Part shown: piece by piece, positions 23,750-33,845 of the stretch
Layout: each line of letters starts with the position of its first letter
Numbering within the stretch: position 1 is the first letter of the stretch
Source of the DNA: Dinoroseobacter sp.
GTDB taxonomy: Bacteria > Pseudomonadota > Alphaproteobacteria > Rhodobacterales > Rhodobacteraceae
Direction: 5' to 3'
Assembly: GCA_030066795.1 (NCBI GenBank)
Contig: JASJAW010000009.1
Span: 1 to 64,000, forward strand
DNA length: 64,000 nt
Translations under genes and position numbers: made by a program
Notes under the pieces: model-generated
What the model was told of the DNA's origin: nothing
The model's database searches: none
The model's input: only the letters and a program-made list of their open reading frames with translations

Positions 23750-26455
23750 ATGCCCATTACCGTCGGACAAGATTCGGCCAAGACCCGCCAGACACTAAGC
23801 GTCGGAAGCCAGTCCGTCGCCTACTACTCCATCCCAGCTGCCGAAGCGGCCGGTCTTGGTAACTTCTCTAGGCTTCCCGCCGCATTGAAGGTGGTTCTTG
23901 AAAATATGCTGCGGTTTGAAGATGGCGGGCGTACCGTCTCGGTGGACGACATAAAGGCTTTCGCCGAGTGGGGCGAAAAGGGCGGTAAGAACCCACGTGA
24001 AATTGCGTATCGTCCGGCGCGCGTTCTGATGCAGGACTTCACCGGCGTTCCGGCGGTCGTGGATCTTGCCGCGATGCGCGACGGCATCGTGGGCCTTGGT
24101 GGTGATGCCGAAAAGATTAACCCGTTGAACCCGGTTGATCTGGTCATCGACCACTCGGTTATGATCGATGAGTTCGGCAACCCGCGCGCGTTCCAGATGA
24201 ATGTGGACCGCGAGTATGAGCGCAACATGGAGCGCTATACCTTCCTCAAATGGGGCCAGTCAGCGTTCAACAACTTCCGTGTGGTGCCCCCCGGTACCGG
24301 CATCTGCCACCAGGTGAACCTCGAATACCTTGCGCAGACCGTTTGGACCGACACCGACCAGAGCGGTGAGGAGGTGGCCTATCCGGACACGCTGGTGGGC
24401 ACCGACAGCCATACCACAATGGTCAACGGCATGGCCGTTCTCGGCTGGGGTGTCGGCGGGATCGAGGCCGAAGCTGCAATGCTGGGTCAGCCGATCTCCA
24501 TGCTGATCCCAGAAGTGATCGGGTTTGAGCTGACCGGCGAGCTGATGGAAGGCACCACCGGCACCGATCTCGTGCTGAAAGTGGTCGAGATGCTGCGAGA
24601 AAAGGGCGTGGTCGGCAAGTTCGTTGAATTCTACGGCTCAGGCCTCGACGGACTCCCGCTCGCAGACCGTGCGACGATCGCCAATATGGCTCCCGAATAT
24701 GGCGCGACTTGCGGTTTCTTTCCAATCGACGGCGAGACGCTGCGCTATCTGCGTAACACCGGTCGCGACGAAGCCCGTGTAGCATTGGTCGAAGCCTACG
24801 CCAAGGAGAACGGTTTCTGGCGCGGCGACGATTACGCGCCGATCTACACAGACACGCTGTCGCTCGACATGGGCACGATCGTTCCGGCGATCTCAGGCCC
24901 CAAGCGCCCGCAGGATTACGTGGCGCTGACCGACGCAAAAGAAGCCTTTGCAAAGGAAATGGCCGAGACCTTCAAGCGTCCGATGGGCGAGCAGGTCGCC
25001 GTTGAGGGCGCGGACTACACGATGGAATCGGGCAAGGTCGTGATCGCCTCGATCACCTCCTGCACCAACACCTCGAACCCCTACGTAATGATCGGCGCAG
25101 GTCTGGTCGCCCGGAAAGCGGCCGCTCTTGGTTTGGACCGTAAACCCTGGGTGAAAACCTCTCTCGCGCCGGGTTCGCAGGTCGTGTCCGAGTATCTCGA
25201 GGCCGCAGGCCTTCAAGACGATCTGGACAAAATCGGCTTCAACCTTGTCGGATACGGCTGCACGACCTGTATCGGCAACTCGGGTCCGCTCCAGCCCGAG
25301 ATCTCCGAGGCAATTGCCGCAGGCGATCTGGTGGCAACCGCGGTACTCTCTGGCAACCGGAACTTCGAAGGCCGGATCAGTCCGGATGTGCGCGCCAACT
25401 ATCTTGCTTCACCACCACTGGTGGTCGCCTACGCGCTGGCAGGTACGATGGACATCGATCTCACCAAAGATCCTTTAGGCCAGGACAGGGATGGCAACGA
25501 TGTCTATCTGAAGGATATTTGGCCCAGCACGCAGGAGATTGCGGAACTGGTCGAAGAAACCGTCACGCGAGACGCTTTTATGACGAAATATGCAGACGTC
25601 TTCAAAGGTGACGAGAAGTGGCGGAGTGTGGAGACGACCGACAGCCTGACCTATGATTGGCCCGCCACGTCGACCTATGTGCAGAACCCACCGTATTTCC
25701 AGGGTATGGGGCACGAGCCTGGCACGATTAGTGATGTCAAAGACGCCAAGGTCCTTGCGATCCTCGGCGACATGATCACCACTGACCACATCTCCCCGGC
25801 CGGATCGTTCAAGGAAAGCACGCCTGCCGGTCGCTATCTGACCGAGCGCCAGGTACAGCCGCGCGAGTTCAACTCTTACGGCTCGCGCCGCGGCAACCAC
25901 GAGATCATGATGCGCGGCACCTTCGCCAATATCCGCATCAAGAACGAGATGCTGGACGGGGTCGAAGGTGGCTATACCAAGGGCCCCGACGGCGCACAGA
26001 CGTCAATCTTCGAGGCTGCGATGGCCTACAAGGACGCGGGTACTCCGCTGGTGATCTTCGGAGGTGAACAGTATGGTGCGGGCTCCTCGCGCGACTGGGC
26101 AGCCAAAGGCACCAGCCTGCTGGGCGTCAAGGCCGTGATTGCGGAAAGTTTCGAGCGTATCCACCGCTCGAACCTGGTTGGTATGGGCGTCATTCCGTTC
26201 GAGTTCACTGGCGGCGACACCCGCAAGACGCTTGGCCTGAAGGGGGATGAAACCGTGTCCATCACCGGACTTGAGGGCGATCTGAAGCCGCTGAGCATGG
26301 TTCCCTGTACCATCACTTACGCCAACGGAACGGTGAAAGAGATTGAACTGAAGTGCCGGATCGATACCGAAGTCGAGATCGAGTACATCGAGAACGGTGG
26401 TGTGTTGCACTACGTGCTGCGCAACCTCGCCAAAGCACCCGTCGCCGCGGAATAA
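23750..26455 (+). CDS. acnA: Aconitate hydratase A
   Basis: This 901-residue enzyme isomerises citrate to isocitrate through a [4Fe-4S] cluster in the TCA cycle. The three cluster cysteines are visible at C438 (SITSCTNTSNP), C504 and C507 (GYGCTTCIGNSG), matching the spacing of the IRP1/AcnA branch. The GTDSHTTMVNG segment and the swivel-domain GEQYGAGSSRDWAAKG are intact. The length is typical. It stands alone with its own promoter region and a terminator at 26477. Confidence 0.98.
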   Translation: MPITVGQDSAKTRQTLSVGSQSVAYYSIPAAEAAGLGNFSRLPAALKVVLENMLRFEDGGRTVSVDDIKAFAEWGEKGGKNPREIAYRPARVLMQDFTGVPAVVDLAAMRDGIVGLGGDAEKINPLNPVDLVIDHSVMIDEFGNPRAFQMNVDREYERNMERYTFLKWGQSAFNNFRVVPPGTGICHQVNLEYLAQTVWTDTDQSGEEVAYPDTLVGTDSHTTMVNGMAVLGWGVGGIEAEAAMLGQPISMLIPEVIGFELTGELMEGTTGTDLVLKVVEMLREKGVVGKFVEFYGSGLDGLPLADRATIANMAPEYGATCGFFPIDGETLRYLRNTGRDEARVALVEAYAKENGFWRGDDYAPIYTDTLSLDMGTIVPAISGPKRPQDYVALTDAKEAFAKEMAETFKRPMGEQVAVEGADYTMESGKVVIASITSCTNTSNPYVMIGAGLVARKAAALGLDRKPWVKTSLAPGSQVVSEYLEAAGLQDDLDKIGFNLVGYGCTTCIGNSGPLQPEISEAIAAGDLVATAVLSGNRNFEGRISPDVRANYLASPPLVVAYALAGTMDIDLTKDPLGQDRDGNDVYLKDIWPSTQEIAELVEETVTRDAFMTKYADVFKGDEKWRSVETTDSLTYDWPATSTYVQNPPYFQGMGHEPGTISDVKDAKVLAILGDMITTDHISPAGSFKESTPAGRYLTERQVQPREFNSYGSRRGNHEIMMRGTFANIRIKNEMLDGVEGGYTKGPDGAQTSIFEAAMAYKDAGTPLVIFGGEQYGAGSSRDWAAKGTSLLGVKAVIAESFERIHRSNLVGMGVIPFEFTGGDTRKTLGLKGDETVSITGLEGDLKPLSMVPCTITYANGTVKEIELKCRIDTEVEIEYIENGGVLHYVLRNLAKAPVAAE

Positions 26456-26476
26456 ACGCACGCCGTCGCAAACCCC

Positions 26477-26508
26477 AAAAACCCCTGTCCTCCGGTCCGG
26501 GGTTTTTT
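26477..26508. terminator. Bidirectional terminator between acnA and ccmD
   Basis: AAAAACCCC (26477-26485) pairs with GGGGTTTTT (26499-26507). The T-run after it serves acnA, and the A-run before it becomes a T-run for transcripts from the ccm side. Confidence 0.85.
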
Positions 26509-26545
26509 AGTCCCGTTGGTTGTGCAAGAAACCCTCGGCTCGCTG

Positions 26546-26728
26546 CTATTCCGCAGCTTCCTTGGAGGAGGCGCGGCCATCCTGCGCGCGTCGTTCCTCG
26601 TAAGAACGCAAGGCCTCCTTGGCCTTGGCCCCTTGATACAAAGTCCACGCCACGAGCAGCACAAGAAAGGCGAGGGAAACCCCATAGGCCGACAAGACTT
26701 CTACTGCATATTTTCCTAGATCGGGCAT
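26546..26728 (-). CDS. ccmD: Haem exporter protein CcmD
   Basis: This 60-residue protein has a single membrane segment (VSLAFLVLLVAWTLYQ, about residues 17-33) followed by a charged cytoplasmic tail (KAKEALRSYEERRAQ), the usual CcmD plan. CcmD links CcmC-loaded CcmE haem to the CcmAB ATPase. Its ATG overlaps the ccmC stop (TGATG at 26726-26730). It is the last gene of the operon. A ccmG gene, expected next in many relatives, is not present before the terminator and acnA. Confidence 0.9.
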   Translation of the reverse strand: MPDLGKYAVEVLSAYGVSLAFLVLLVAWTLYQGAKAKEALRSYEERRAQDGRASSKEAAE

Positions 26729-27456
26729 CAGGCCATCCTCTCGCGCAGGCGCAGCGCCTTGAGGCGGCGAGAACGGATTTCTGTTCTGGTCCGTATCAAA
26801 AGCAGTGTGACAAACAACAGCACGAAGCCAGCAAGGCAGAACAGAAGCGGATAGTAGAAGACATCCGAGATATTCTCTTCCTTGTCGAGCGAAAGCGTCG
26901 CCCCCTGATGCAGCCCCTGGTTCCAGAACTGCGCAGCGTACCGGCTAAGCACAGCAAACACCGATCCCACAAGGCAAAGGATGGAGGTGAGGTCGGCGGC
27001 CGTGTCAGAATTCTCAATGGCCGACCACAATGCAATATACCCCAGATAGAACAGAAACAGGATCAGGAATGAGGTAAGTCTCGGATCCCATTCCCACCAT
27101 GTGCCCCACATCGGCTGCCCCCAAATCGCCCCAGTGAAGAGCGCAATCACTGTCATTGTCGCCCCGATCGGAGCGGCTGCCTTCGCAGCCAGAACGCTGA
27201 CATGGTGCCGACGGATGATCCAGATTAGCGACGTGACAAGCATCATCACCCAGACATTGATCGCCATCATCGCCGAGGGGACGTGAACGTAGATAATCTT
27301 GACAGTAGAACCTTGCCGAAAATCATCAGGCGTGAAGAAGAAGCCCCATACCAAGCCAACCACCAGACAAATCACGGTCAGGCCGGCCACCCAGGGCAGC
27401 ACTGCAGACGAGGTCTGCATGAACTTCTTCGGATTGGCGTATTCCCAGATCGACAT
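26728..27456 (-). CDS. ccmC: Haem exporter permease CcmC
   Basis: This 242-residue inner-membrane protein of the haem-handling family passes haem to CcmE. It has six membrane segments and the tryptophan-rich WGTWWEWDPRLTS motif near the middle, with the flanking periplasmic histidines typical of the family. I chose MSIWEYANPKKF (27456) as the start, because the extra 31 residues in the longer frame have no membrane character and run into ccmB. It overlaps ccmD. Confidence 0.95.
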   Translation of the reverse strand: MSIWEYANPKKFMQTSSAVLPWVAGLTVICLVVGLVWGFFFTPDDFRQGSTVKIIYVHVPSAMMAINVWVMMLVTSLIWIIRRHHVSVLAAKAAAPIGATMTVIALFTGAIWGQPMWGTWWEWDPRLTSFLILFLFYLGYIALWSAIENSDTAADLTSILCLVGSVFAVLSRYAAQFWNQGLHQGATLSLDKEENISDVFYYPLLFCLAGFVLLFVTLLLIRTRTEIRSRRLKALRLRERMA

Positions 27457-27511
27457 GGGCAAACCGTAATTCCTCGTGTTCGGCGCGGCAACGGGACATC
27501 CGCGCGCGGGG

Positions 27512-28168
27512 TTAGCGCAGGTTGATACGGATTGCCGCAGCAGCGGCAAAAGGGAGGATCGCCAAGGTGCCCAGCGTAATCCCAGACAGCATCAGAAGCG
27601 GTGTGGTGTTATCGAACCCGTCAACGGCGCGTCGCACGGTCTCGGCCCCAAAGATCAAGGTCGGGACATAAAGCGGTAAGACTAGCAGGGATAACAATAA
27701 TCCACCGCGCTTGAGCCCAACGGTCAATGCTGCGCCAAAGGTACCGATCATGCTCAGCGCCGGGGTTCCAAGCGCAAGAGACGCAACGATCCACCCGAAG
27801 CCACTTGGATCGAGGTTCAGCAGCACCCCGAGTATTGGGGCAACAAGCGTTAAAGGCAGACCGGTAGTCAGCCAGTGCGCCAGTGCCTTTACGGCAACCA
27901 GCCCCTCAAGTGGCAAGGGAGAGGTCACAAGGAGATCAAGTGACCCATCCTCATAGTCGAGCTGGAAGATCCGATCCAACGACAGTAGGCAAGCCAGCAA
28001 CGCGCCCACCCACAAGACACCGGTGGCGACCTCGCGAAGAACACCGGTATCAGGTCCCACTCCGAATGGGACCAAAACGACAACGATCAGGAAAAAGGCA
28101 AGGCTCAAGCCAAAACCACCGCCGGCTTTGACCGCCAGCGCCAGATCCCGAAACAGGAGCGCCCTCAC
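27512..28168 (-). CDS. ccmB: Haem exporter permease CcmB
   Basis: This 218-residue protein with six predicted membrane segments shows the CcmB opening [16 protein letters not shown] and [21 protein letters not shown], a conserved cytoplasmic loop. It is the permease of the CcmAB ABC transporter that frees holo-CcmE after haem loading. Its start overlaps the ccmA stop by 4 bp, and 55 bp separate it from ccmC. Confidence 0.95.
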   Translation of the reverse strand: MRALLFRDLALAVKAGGGFGLSLAFFLIVVVLVPFGVGPDTGVLREVATGVLWVGALLACLLSLDRIFQLDYEDGSLDLLVTSPLPLEGLVAVKALAHWLTTGLPLTLVAPILGVLLNLDPSGFGWIVASLALGTPALSMIGTFGAALTVGLKRGGLLLSLLVLPLYVPTLIFGAETVRRAVDGFDNTTPLLMLSGITLGTLAILPFAAAAAIRINLR

Positions 28169-28782
28169 AGGAATCCACCGTCGAGAAACGGCTCCGGCGC
28201 ATCATCACGGGCCTTGAAAGGTGTAAGATCCAGAACCTTTGCCTCCAGTCCCAACTCGATATGCGTCGCCATAAGCGCGATCCCACCAGCGTCCAGATGC
28301 CGGGCCACCATCGCCGCGAACAACGCTGTGTTGGCGGCATCCAGCGAGACGGTTGGCTCGTCCAGAATCCAGATCGGGCGGCCCGTAACCTCCATCCGCG
28401 CCAGTCCAAGACGGCGTTTCTGACCTGCGGACAAATCTTGCGCCTGCCGGTCCAGCAACGCCGTCATATCGAAGGCCTCCAGAGCGCACTCGATACCCCT
28501 GGTGCCATAGATCGATGCCCAGAACGTCAGGTTTTGGGCCACCGACAGCGGCCCCTTCAACCCGTCAGCATGACCGGCATAGGCAACTGCATCCTCTGGG
28601 AGTTCGATCTGCCCCTCAAGCGCGGGCTGCAGCCCGGCAATCGTGCGCAAGAGCGTGGTTTTTCCGATGCCATTCGGCCCTCGTAGCACAAGCGCCTCAC
28701 CTGCCCGCAGGGTGAAACTTACCCCCTCGATCACGCGCAGGCTGCCGCGCGCACAGGCTACATTTTTGACCACGAGTTCCAT
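28165..28782 (-). CDS. ccmA: Cytochrome c biogenesis ATP-binding protein CcmA
   Basis: This 205-residue ABC ATPase has Walker [12 protein letters not shown] near residue 35, a signature [14 protein letters not shown] and Walker [12 protein letters not shown]. With CcmB it uses ATP to release holo-CcmE from CcmC/CcmD during cytochrome c maturation. The length is normal. It is preceded by an Mth938-like gene 62 bp upstream on the same strand. Confidence 0.96.
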   Translation of the reverse strand: MELVVKNVACARGSLRVIEGVSFTLRAGEALVLRGPNGIGKTTLLRTIAGLQPALEGQIELPEDAVAYAGHADGLKGPLSVAQNLTFWASIYGTRGIECALEAFDMTALLDRQAQDLSAGQKRRLGLARMEVTGRPIWILDEPTVSLDAANTALFAAMVARHLDAGGIALMATHIELGLEAKVLDLTPFKARDDAPEPFLDGGFL

Positions 28783-28844
28783 GGCTCTGGCTTAGCGGAT
28801 GACAGGTCGCGGTGAAAGGCGATTAAGCTACCTGCGGCAATAGC

Positions 28845-29204
28845 TTACGCTGGGCTATGGACCGGTAGAAGCGCGAGTCCAACCCGCCTGCCCTCGGACA
28901 GAAGTACATTGTAGGTCCGGCAGGCGGCTGGCGAGGACATGACCTCTACTCCGATCCCCATTGCTTCGACCGCCGCGCGAAACGGCGCTGGCGCATGGGC
29001 AATTTCGGCGCCCATGCCAACAAAGAGAACGTCGATCTCTGCCCCGGCAAAGACCTCGGTGGCCTCAAAGCCCTCCCAGGAGGACACGCCCGAGGGCAAA
29101 ACAGTAATCGCGCCTTCATAGACCGCACCGCCCAGTCTGAAGAAGCCAGGACCGTAGCCCTCCACGGGCAGCGCATCAGTATAGCTGACTTCGTTCAGGC
29201 GCAT
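28845..29204 (-). CDS. Mth938-like domain-containing protein (DUF498)
   Basis: This 119-residue single-domain protein shows VEGYGPGFFRLGG, ITVLPSGVSSWEG, EIDVLFVGMGAEIAH and TYNVLLSEGRRVGLALLPV, the Mth938/NDUFAF3-like fold. Relatives in mitochondria help assemble complex I. In bacteria the gene commonly sits beside sec genes, as here between secF and ccmA. The bacterial function is not established. Confidence 0.88.
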   Translation of the reverse strand: MRLNEVSYTDALPVEGYGPGFFRLGGAVYEGAITVLPSGVSSWEGFEATEVFAGAEIDVLFVGMGAEIAHAPAPFRAAVEAMGIGVEVMSSPAACRTYNVLLSEGRRVGLALLPVHSPA

Positions 29205-29275
29205 TGCACGTCCTCAAATCCAAGTCGCACGTTTGTCCCGGGTCGGACCGGCACCTCAGTGCTGCAGCGGTTGGG

Positions 29276-30238
29276 TCAGGCGTCCACGTTCGCGAACTGG
29301 TTGCCCTTGTCGAGATCCTTGGGCTCCCGGTTTACGCCCAGAAGTAGCACGACATTCTTGGCCACGAACACCGACGAATAGGTCCCGACGATCACGCCCC
29401 AGAAGATCGCAAAGACGAAGCCTCGGATGACGTCCCCGCCCAGCGCCAGCAAAGCGATCAGCGCGAGGAGAGTTGTGCCTGAGGTCATCACCGTACGGCT
29501 GAGGGTTTCGTTCACCGAGAGGTTCATCACATCCCGCAGCGGTTTCTTTTTATACTTGATCAGGTTTTCCCGGAGCCGGTCAAAGATCACCACAGTATCG
29601 TTGATTGAATAGCCTATGATGGTCAGGATCGCGGCTATTGTGGCCAGATCGAACCGGATCTGTAGAAGAGAGAAGACGCCGATGGTCAGGATAACATCGT
29701 GAACGAGCGCCGCGATCGCTCCGATAGAAAACTGCCATTCGAACCGAAGCCAGATATAGATCAAGATCGCCACCATCGAGGCACTGACTGCCAGCATGGC
29801 GGTCATAATCAGCTCGCCTGATACTTTGGGACCAACTGATTCCACGGACGGGAAGCTCATCTCCGGATCAACGCCGCGCAATGCATCCTCGATGGCCAGA
29901 ACGGTCTCGGGCGGCACGCTCTCCTGGCCCTCCTGCGCCTGAATGCGGATCATCGCGACATTTTCTTCTGGGCCAAAATTCGGATCAAAAACCTCGGTAA
30001 TGGATACGTCCCCGAGTCCTAAGGGATCGATGGCTTGTCTATAGGCCCCCACATCCACGGGCTGCGCACTCTCGGTTCGGATTGTCGTCCCCCCGAGGAA
30101 ATCAATTCCAAAATTCAACCCGACCGAAAGCCATAGAATAATCGAGGCGACCATGGCCACGATTGAAGCGCCAAGCGTAAACTTGGCATATCGGAAGAAG
30201 TCCCAGTTAGTTTCGGAAGGAACAAGCTTCAGGCGCAT
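29276..30238 (-). CDS. secF: Protein translocase subunit SecF
   Basis: This 320-residue SecF has six membrane segments and a periplasmic loop. The segment LSVGLNFGIDFLGGTTI follows the first helix, and TIIGYSINDTVVIFDRLREN is the conserved helix 4-5 region. Together with SecD it uses proton motive force to complete export through SecYEG. It begins 1 bp after the secD stop. Confidence 0.97.
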   Translation of the reverse strand: MRLKLVPSETNWDFFRYAKFTLGASIVAMVASIILWLSVGLNFGIDFLGGTTIRTESAQPVDVGAYRQAIDPLGLGDVSITEVFDPNFGPEENVAMIRIQAQEGQESVPPETVLAIEDALRGVDPEMSFPSVESVGPKVSGELIMTAMLAVSASMVAILIYIWLRFEWQFSIGAIAALVHDVILTIGVFSLLQIRFDLATIAAILTIIGYSINDTVVIFDRLRENLIKYKKKPLRDVMNLSVNETLSRTVMTSGTTLLALIALLALGGDVIRGFVFAIFWGVIVGTYSSVFVAKNVVLLLGVNREPKDLDKGNQFANVDA

Positions 30239-30239
30239 C

Positions 30240-31904
30240 TCACACCTCGATCGTTTTAGGACGGCGACGGTCGAACCAGGTCACGATCAGCAACCGGGTG
30301 ACAAAGATCGCCGTGAAGACAGATGTGAGAATACCAATTCCCAGAGTGACGGCGAACCCTCGCACCGGTCCGGCCCCAAGTGTGAACAGAATCACCGCTA
30401 CAATGAAGGTCGTGATATTGGCATCGATGATTGCGCTCAGCGCCCGCTGATAGCCCTGTTCGATGGCGCGTGCAGGACCCCGAGCGGTTTTTAGCTCCTC
30501 ACGGATACGCTCAAAAACCAGCACGTTGGCGTCCACCGCCATCCCGATGGTGAGCACGATCCCAGCAATGCCCGGCAAGGTGAGCGTGCCACCGATCAGT
30601 GACAGGATGCCAAAGATCATCGCCACGTTCAGTAAGAGCGCGATGTTGGCAAAGATGCCAAAAAGCCCATAGCTCGCCGCCATGAACACCAGCACCGCGC
30701 CCAGCGCGACGAGGCACGCAATCCGGCCAGCATCGATGCTATCCTGTCCAAGTTCGGGTCCGATGGTGCGCTCTTCAAGGAAGGTCATTTCCGCGGGCAA
30801 TGCACCGGCGCGCAGCAGAACCGCGAGCTGGGTGCTTTCTTCGACAGTGAAGTTACCGGTAATGATGCCCGAACCGCCGGGAATATGAGACTGGATAACC
30901 GGTGCCGAGATCACCTCATTATCCAGCACAATCGCGAAGGGCGACCCAATGTTTTCGGCCGTGTAATCCCCAAATAGCCGGGCGCCCGAAGGGTTGAAGC
31001 GGAAATTGACCGCAGGCAGTCCGTTTTGATCAAAGCTCGGTTGCGCGTCGGTCAACTGCTCGCCCGACACCACTGCTGTGCGCTCAAGAATGTAGAACTC
31101 GCCTGGTTCGTCGAGAGAGGGCACCAGAATGTTCCGGGGTCCTGGCTCCGCTGCCGGATCGCTTGTGCGGTTGACCACCGGGTTAAACGTCAATTTTGCG
31201 GTGGTCCCGATGATCTCTTTCAGCTCCGCAGCCGAGCCGATGCCGGGCACCTGGATCAAGATGCGATCTTCGCCTTGACGCTGAATCGTCGGCTCGCGAG
31301 TGCCGACCTCGTCAACACGGCGCCGGATAATCTCAAGGCTCTGCTGAATCGTACGGTCGTCGGTCGCGCGCTGTTCGGCCTCGGACAATCGAACAATGAT
31401 CTCTCCGCCCGCGGTTGTGACCTCGATATCAGAGGACCCGACGCCGGTCAGGGACGTGATTGGCTGCGCGAGCCCGCGCACAACCTCTGCAGCACGATCT
31501 ATCTGGTCGGGCTCTGAAACACGCACCCGCAACTCTTCCGGCGCACTCTCCTGTCGACGAATTGTGCCGACCGTTGCGCGCTCGGCCCGCAATGCGTCGC
31601 GGACTTCCGGCCATAGCGCATCCATGCGCTCCGCGTACACATCCTCGACATGCACTTCGGCCAACAGGTGCGCCCCGCCCCTCAAGTCGAGGCCAAGGTT
31701 CACCAGCCCGGACGGCAACGCTGACGGCCAGGCTGCAAGCGCCTCTGCGATGTCCCCTGTGGGCTCTGCGCCCCGCTCCACAAGCGCGACGGCATCATTG
31801 TGCCCTTCTACCTTGCCGTAAAACAGGTTGGGCATGGCGAGAAGCAATCCGCAGGCGACCACCCCCCAGATAACCACCCGTTTCCAAAGGGGAATATCGA
31901 GCAT
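30240..31904 (-). CDS. secD: Protein translocase subunit SecD
   Basis: This 554-residue SecD has an N-terminal helix, a large periplasmic region (LGLDLRGGAHLLAEVHV, RRRVDEVGTREPTIQRQGEDRIL) and five C-terminal membrane segments containing GMAVDANVLVFERIREE. It partners SecF and YajC. The order yajC-secD-secF is conserved and gaps are 6 bp and 1 bp, so this is one operon that may continue into ccmABCD. Confidence 0.97.
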   Translation of the reverse strand: MLDIPLWKRVVIWGVVACGLLLAMPNLFYGKVEGHNDAVALVERGAEPTGDIAEALAAWPSALPSGLVNLGLDLRGGAHLLAEVHVEDVYAERMDALWPEVRDALRAERATVGTIRRQESAPEELRVRVSEPDQIDRAAEVVRGLAQPITSLTGVGSSDIEVTTAGGEIIVRLSEAEQRATDDRTIQQSLEIIRRRVDEVGTREPTIQRQGEDRILIQVPGIGSAAELKEIIGTTAKLTFNPVVNRTSDPAAEPGPRNILVPSLDEPGEFYILERTAVVSGEQLTDAQPSFDQNGLPAVNFRFNPSGARLFGDYTAENIGSPFAIVLDNEVISAPVIQSHIPGGSGIITGNFTVEESTQLAVLLRAGALPAEMTFLEERTIGPELGQDSIDAGRIACLVALGAVLVFMAASYGLFGIFANIALLLNVAMIFGILSLIGGTLTLPGIAGIVLTIGMAVDANVLVFERIREELKTARGPARAIEQGYQRALSAIIDANITTFIVAVILFTLGAGPVRGFAVTLGIGILTSVFTAIFVTRLLIVTWFDRRRPKTIEV

Positions 31905-31910
31905 CTGGTG

Positions 31911-32231
31911 TTAGCTCGCGGGTTCGGTCTTGGTGATGACCTGCTGGATCGTGTGGCGCACCACCCGGACTTCAGTGCCGCTTGCAATCTCGACCTTAAC
32001 CTCGTTGTCATCGACCACCTTGGTCACCTTCCCGATCACGCCACCTTGCGTGACGATCTGATCGCCCCGTCGCAATGCTTCGACCATGGCTTTGTGTTCT
32101 TTGACCTTCTTCTGCTGCGGACGGATAAGGAGGAAATACATGATCCCGAAAATCAGGATCAGCGGCACGAAGGAGGCAAATGCGCCACCGGCGCCGCCTG
32201 CAGCCTGGGCATAGGCAGGAGTTGCGAACAT
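31911..32231 (-). CDS. yajC: Preprotein translocase subunit YajC
   Basis: This 106-residue protein has one membrane segment (VPLILIFGIMYFLLIRPQQKK) near the N-terminus and a soluble domain with GDQIVTQGGVIGKVTKV, typical YajC. It associates with SecDF. It is the first gene of the minus-strand sec/ccm run, divergent from serS, with a 258-bp intergenic region that must hold both promoters. Confidence 0.95.
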   Translation of the reverse strand: MFATPAYAQAAGGAGGAFASFVPLILIFGIMYFLLIRPQQKKVKEHKAMVEALRRGDQIVTQGGVIGKVTKVVDDNEVKVEIASGTEVRVVRHTIQQVITKTEPAS

Positions 32232-32489
32232 CTGAGGTCTTCCCTTGTCATTGTCTCGGCGGTTCTGGACCCACCCGGCCGCCTGTTCAATCGGCGCGCA
32301 CCCTAACGACGAGGCCGCCCCGCTTCAAGGCAGATAAGACGCTGCGACAGTCTCGGCAAGCGGCCAAGCGGCAACGGTCTGCGGAAGCGGGTCAGTCGAC
32401 GACGAAAGAAGTGCGCGCAAGCCCCCTAGCCGCCTGCAGGTTTCTGCGCCATAAGCCCAGCGCAAGACACAGCCTGACCGAGGAACGAC

Positions 32490-33785
32490 ATGCACGATAT
32501 TCGCCAGATTCGCGAGAATGCAGCTGCGTTTGACGCCGCCCTGACCCGCCGCCCGGGTGTTGCGCCGGTGTCATCTGAAATCCTTGCAATCGATGAAAGT
32601 CGACGGGCCAGGATTTTGGCCGCAGAAACCGCGCAGGCTGAGCAAAACAAAGCCTCCAAGGAAGTGGGCGCCGCCAAAGGTCGGGGCGATGAGGCGGAGT
32701 TTGAACGCCTCCGCGCACTGGTGGCCGACAAGAAAGCCGAGGTCGCCCGCCTGAAGGACGAGGCGCAGGCGGAGGATGCGCTGCTGACCGAATTGCTGAT
32801 GGGCATCCCAAATCTGCCTTTTGACGACACTCCTGAAGGTGAGGATGAGGATGAAAATGTCGAAATCAAGCGATGGGGCACACCCCGCGACTTCGATTTC
32901 GCGCCCAAGGAACATTACGACTTAAAATCAGTAGCGCCGGGCATGGATTTTGAAACGGCGGCGAAACTCTCCGGTTCGCGCTTTGTGGTGTTATCCGGCG
33001 CCGTAGCCCGCGTGCACCGTGCGCTGGCGCAATTTATGATCGACATACATGTGGAGCAGAATGGCCTGACCGAGACATGGACACCTGTGCTGGTGCGCGA
33101 TGAGATGATGGTGGGTACCGGGCAGTTGCCGAAATTCGGCGAAGACAGCTACCGCACCGAGGACGGCTGGTGGCTGGTGCCGACAGCGGAGGTTACGCTC
33201 ACGAATATCGTCAATGGAGTTGTAGTCGAGGAAAGCTACCTGCCCCGCCGCTATGTCGCCCATACCCAATGCTTCCGGTCAGAGGCGGGGAGCGCCGGGA
33301 GAGACACAGCCGGCATGCTGCGACAGCATCAGTTCGAAAAGGTGGAAATGGTTTCGGTCACGCATCCGGACGAAAGCCGTGCCGAACTCGACCGCATGAC
33401 CGGCTGCGCCGAAGGCATCCTTGAGGCGCTTGGCTTGCCCTACCGCACCGTGGTGCTGTGCACTGGCGATATGGGGTTCGGTGCGCGCCGAACGCATGAC
33501 ATTGAGGTCTGGCTGCCTGGTCAGGACAAATACCGCGAGATTAGCTCCTGCTCGGTCTGTGGTGATTTCCAGGCGCGTCGCATGAACGCGCGCTTCAAGC
33601 CAGATGCCGGCGGCAAACCCGAGTTTGTCCACACTTTGAACGGCTCGGGTCTGGCTGTCGGACGTTGCTTGATCGCCGTACTGGAAAACGGCCAGCAGGC
33701 GGATGGGTCTGTCGACCTGCCGGAAGCCCTGCACCCTTACCTGCGCGGCAAAACCCGGATCGCAACTGACGGTACGCTTGTCTGA
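32490..33785 (+). CDS. serS: Serine-tRNA ligase
   Basis: This 431-residue class II synthetase has an N-terminal coiled-coil arm (about residues 30-105, rich in Ala, Glu and Lys), which grips the long variable arm of tRNA-Ser. Its catalytic motifs are motif 2 [25 protein letters not shown] and motif 3 [18 protein letters not shown], with [11 protein letters not shown] between arm and motif 2. The start [10 protein letters not shown] is the family N-terminus. Confidence 0.98.
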   Translation: MHDIRQIRENAAAFDAALTRRPGVAPVSSEILAIDESRRARILAAETAQAEQNKASKEVGAAKGRGDEAEFERLRALVADKKAEVARLKDEAQAEDALLTELLMGIPNLPFDDTPEGEDEDENVEIKRWGTPRDFDFAPKEHYDLKSVAPGMDFETAAKLSGSRFVVLSGAVARVHRALAQFMIDIHVEQNGLTETWTPVLVRDEMMVGTGQLPKFGEDSYRTEDGWWLVPTAEVTLTNIVNGVVVEESYLPRRYVAHTQCFRSEAGSAGRDTAGMLRQHQFEKVEMVSVTHPDESRAELDRMTGCAEGILEALGLPYRTVVLCTGDMGFGARRTHDIEVWLPGQDKYREISSCSVCGDFQARRMNARFKPDAGGKPEFVHTLNGSGLAVGRCLIAVLENGQQADGSVDLPEALHPYLRGKTRIATDGTLV

Positions 33786-33845
33786 CACAGGACTATCATT
33801 GGATTTTAAAGCGTGCCCCCTATCGTCAGCCGTGAGAGTGTATTC

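Noticed and set aside
23525-23770. 81-codon minus-strand frame upstream of acnA
   Set aside because: It spans the palindrome, the promoter candidate and the acnA start and has no recognisable motif.
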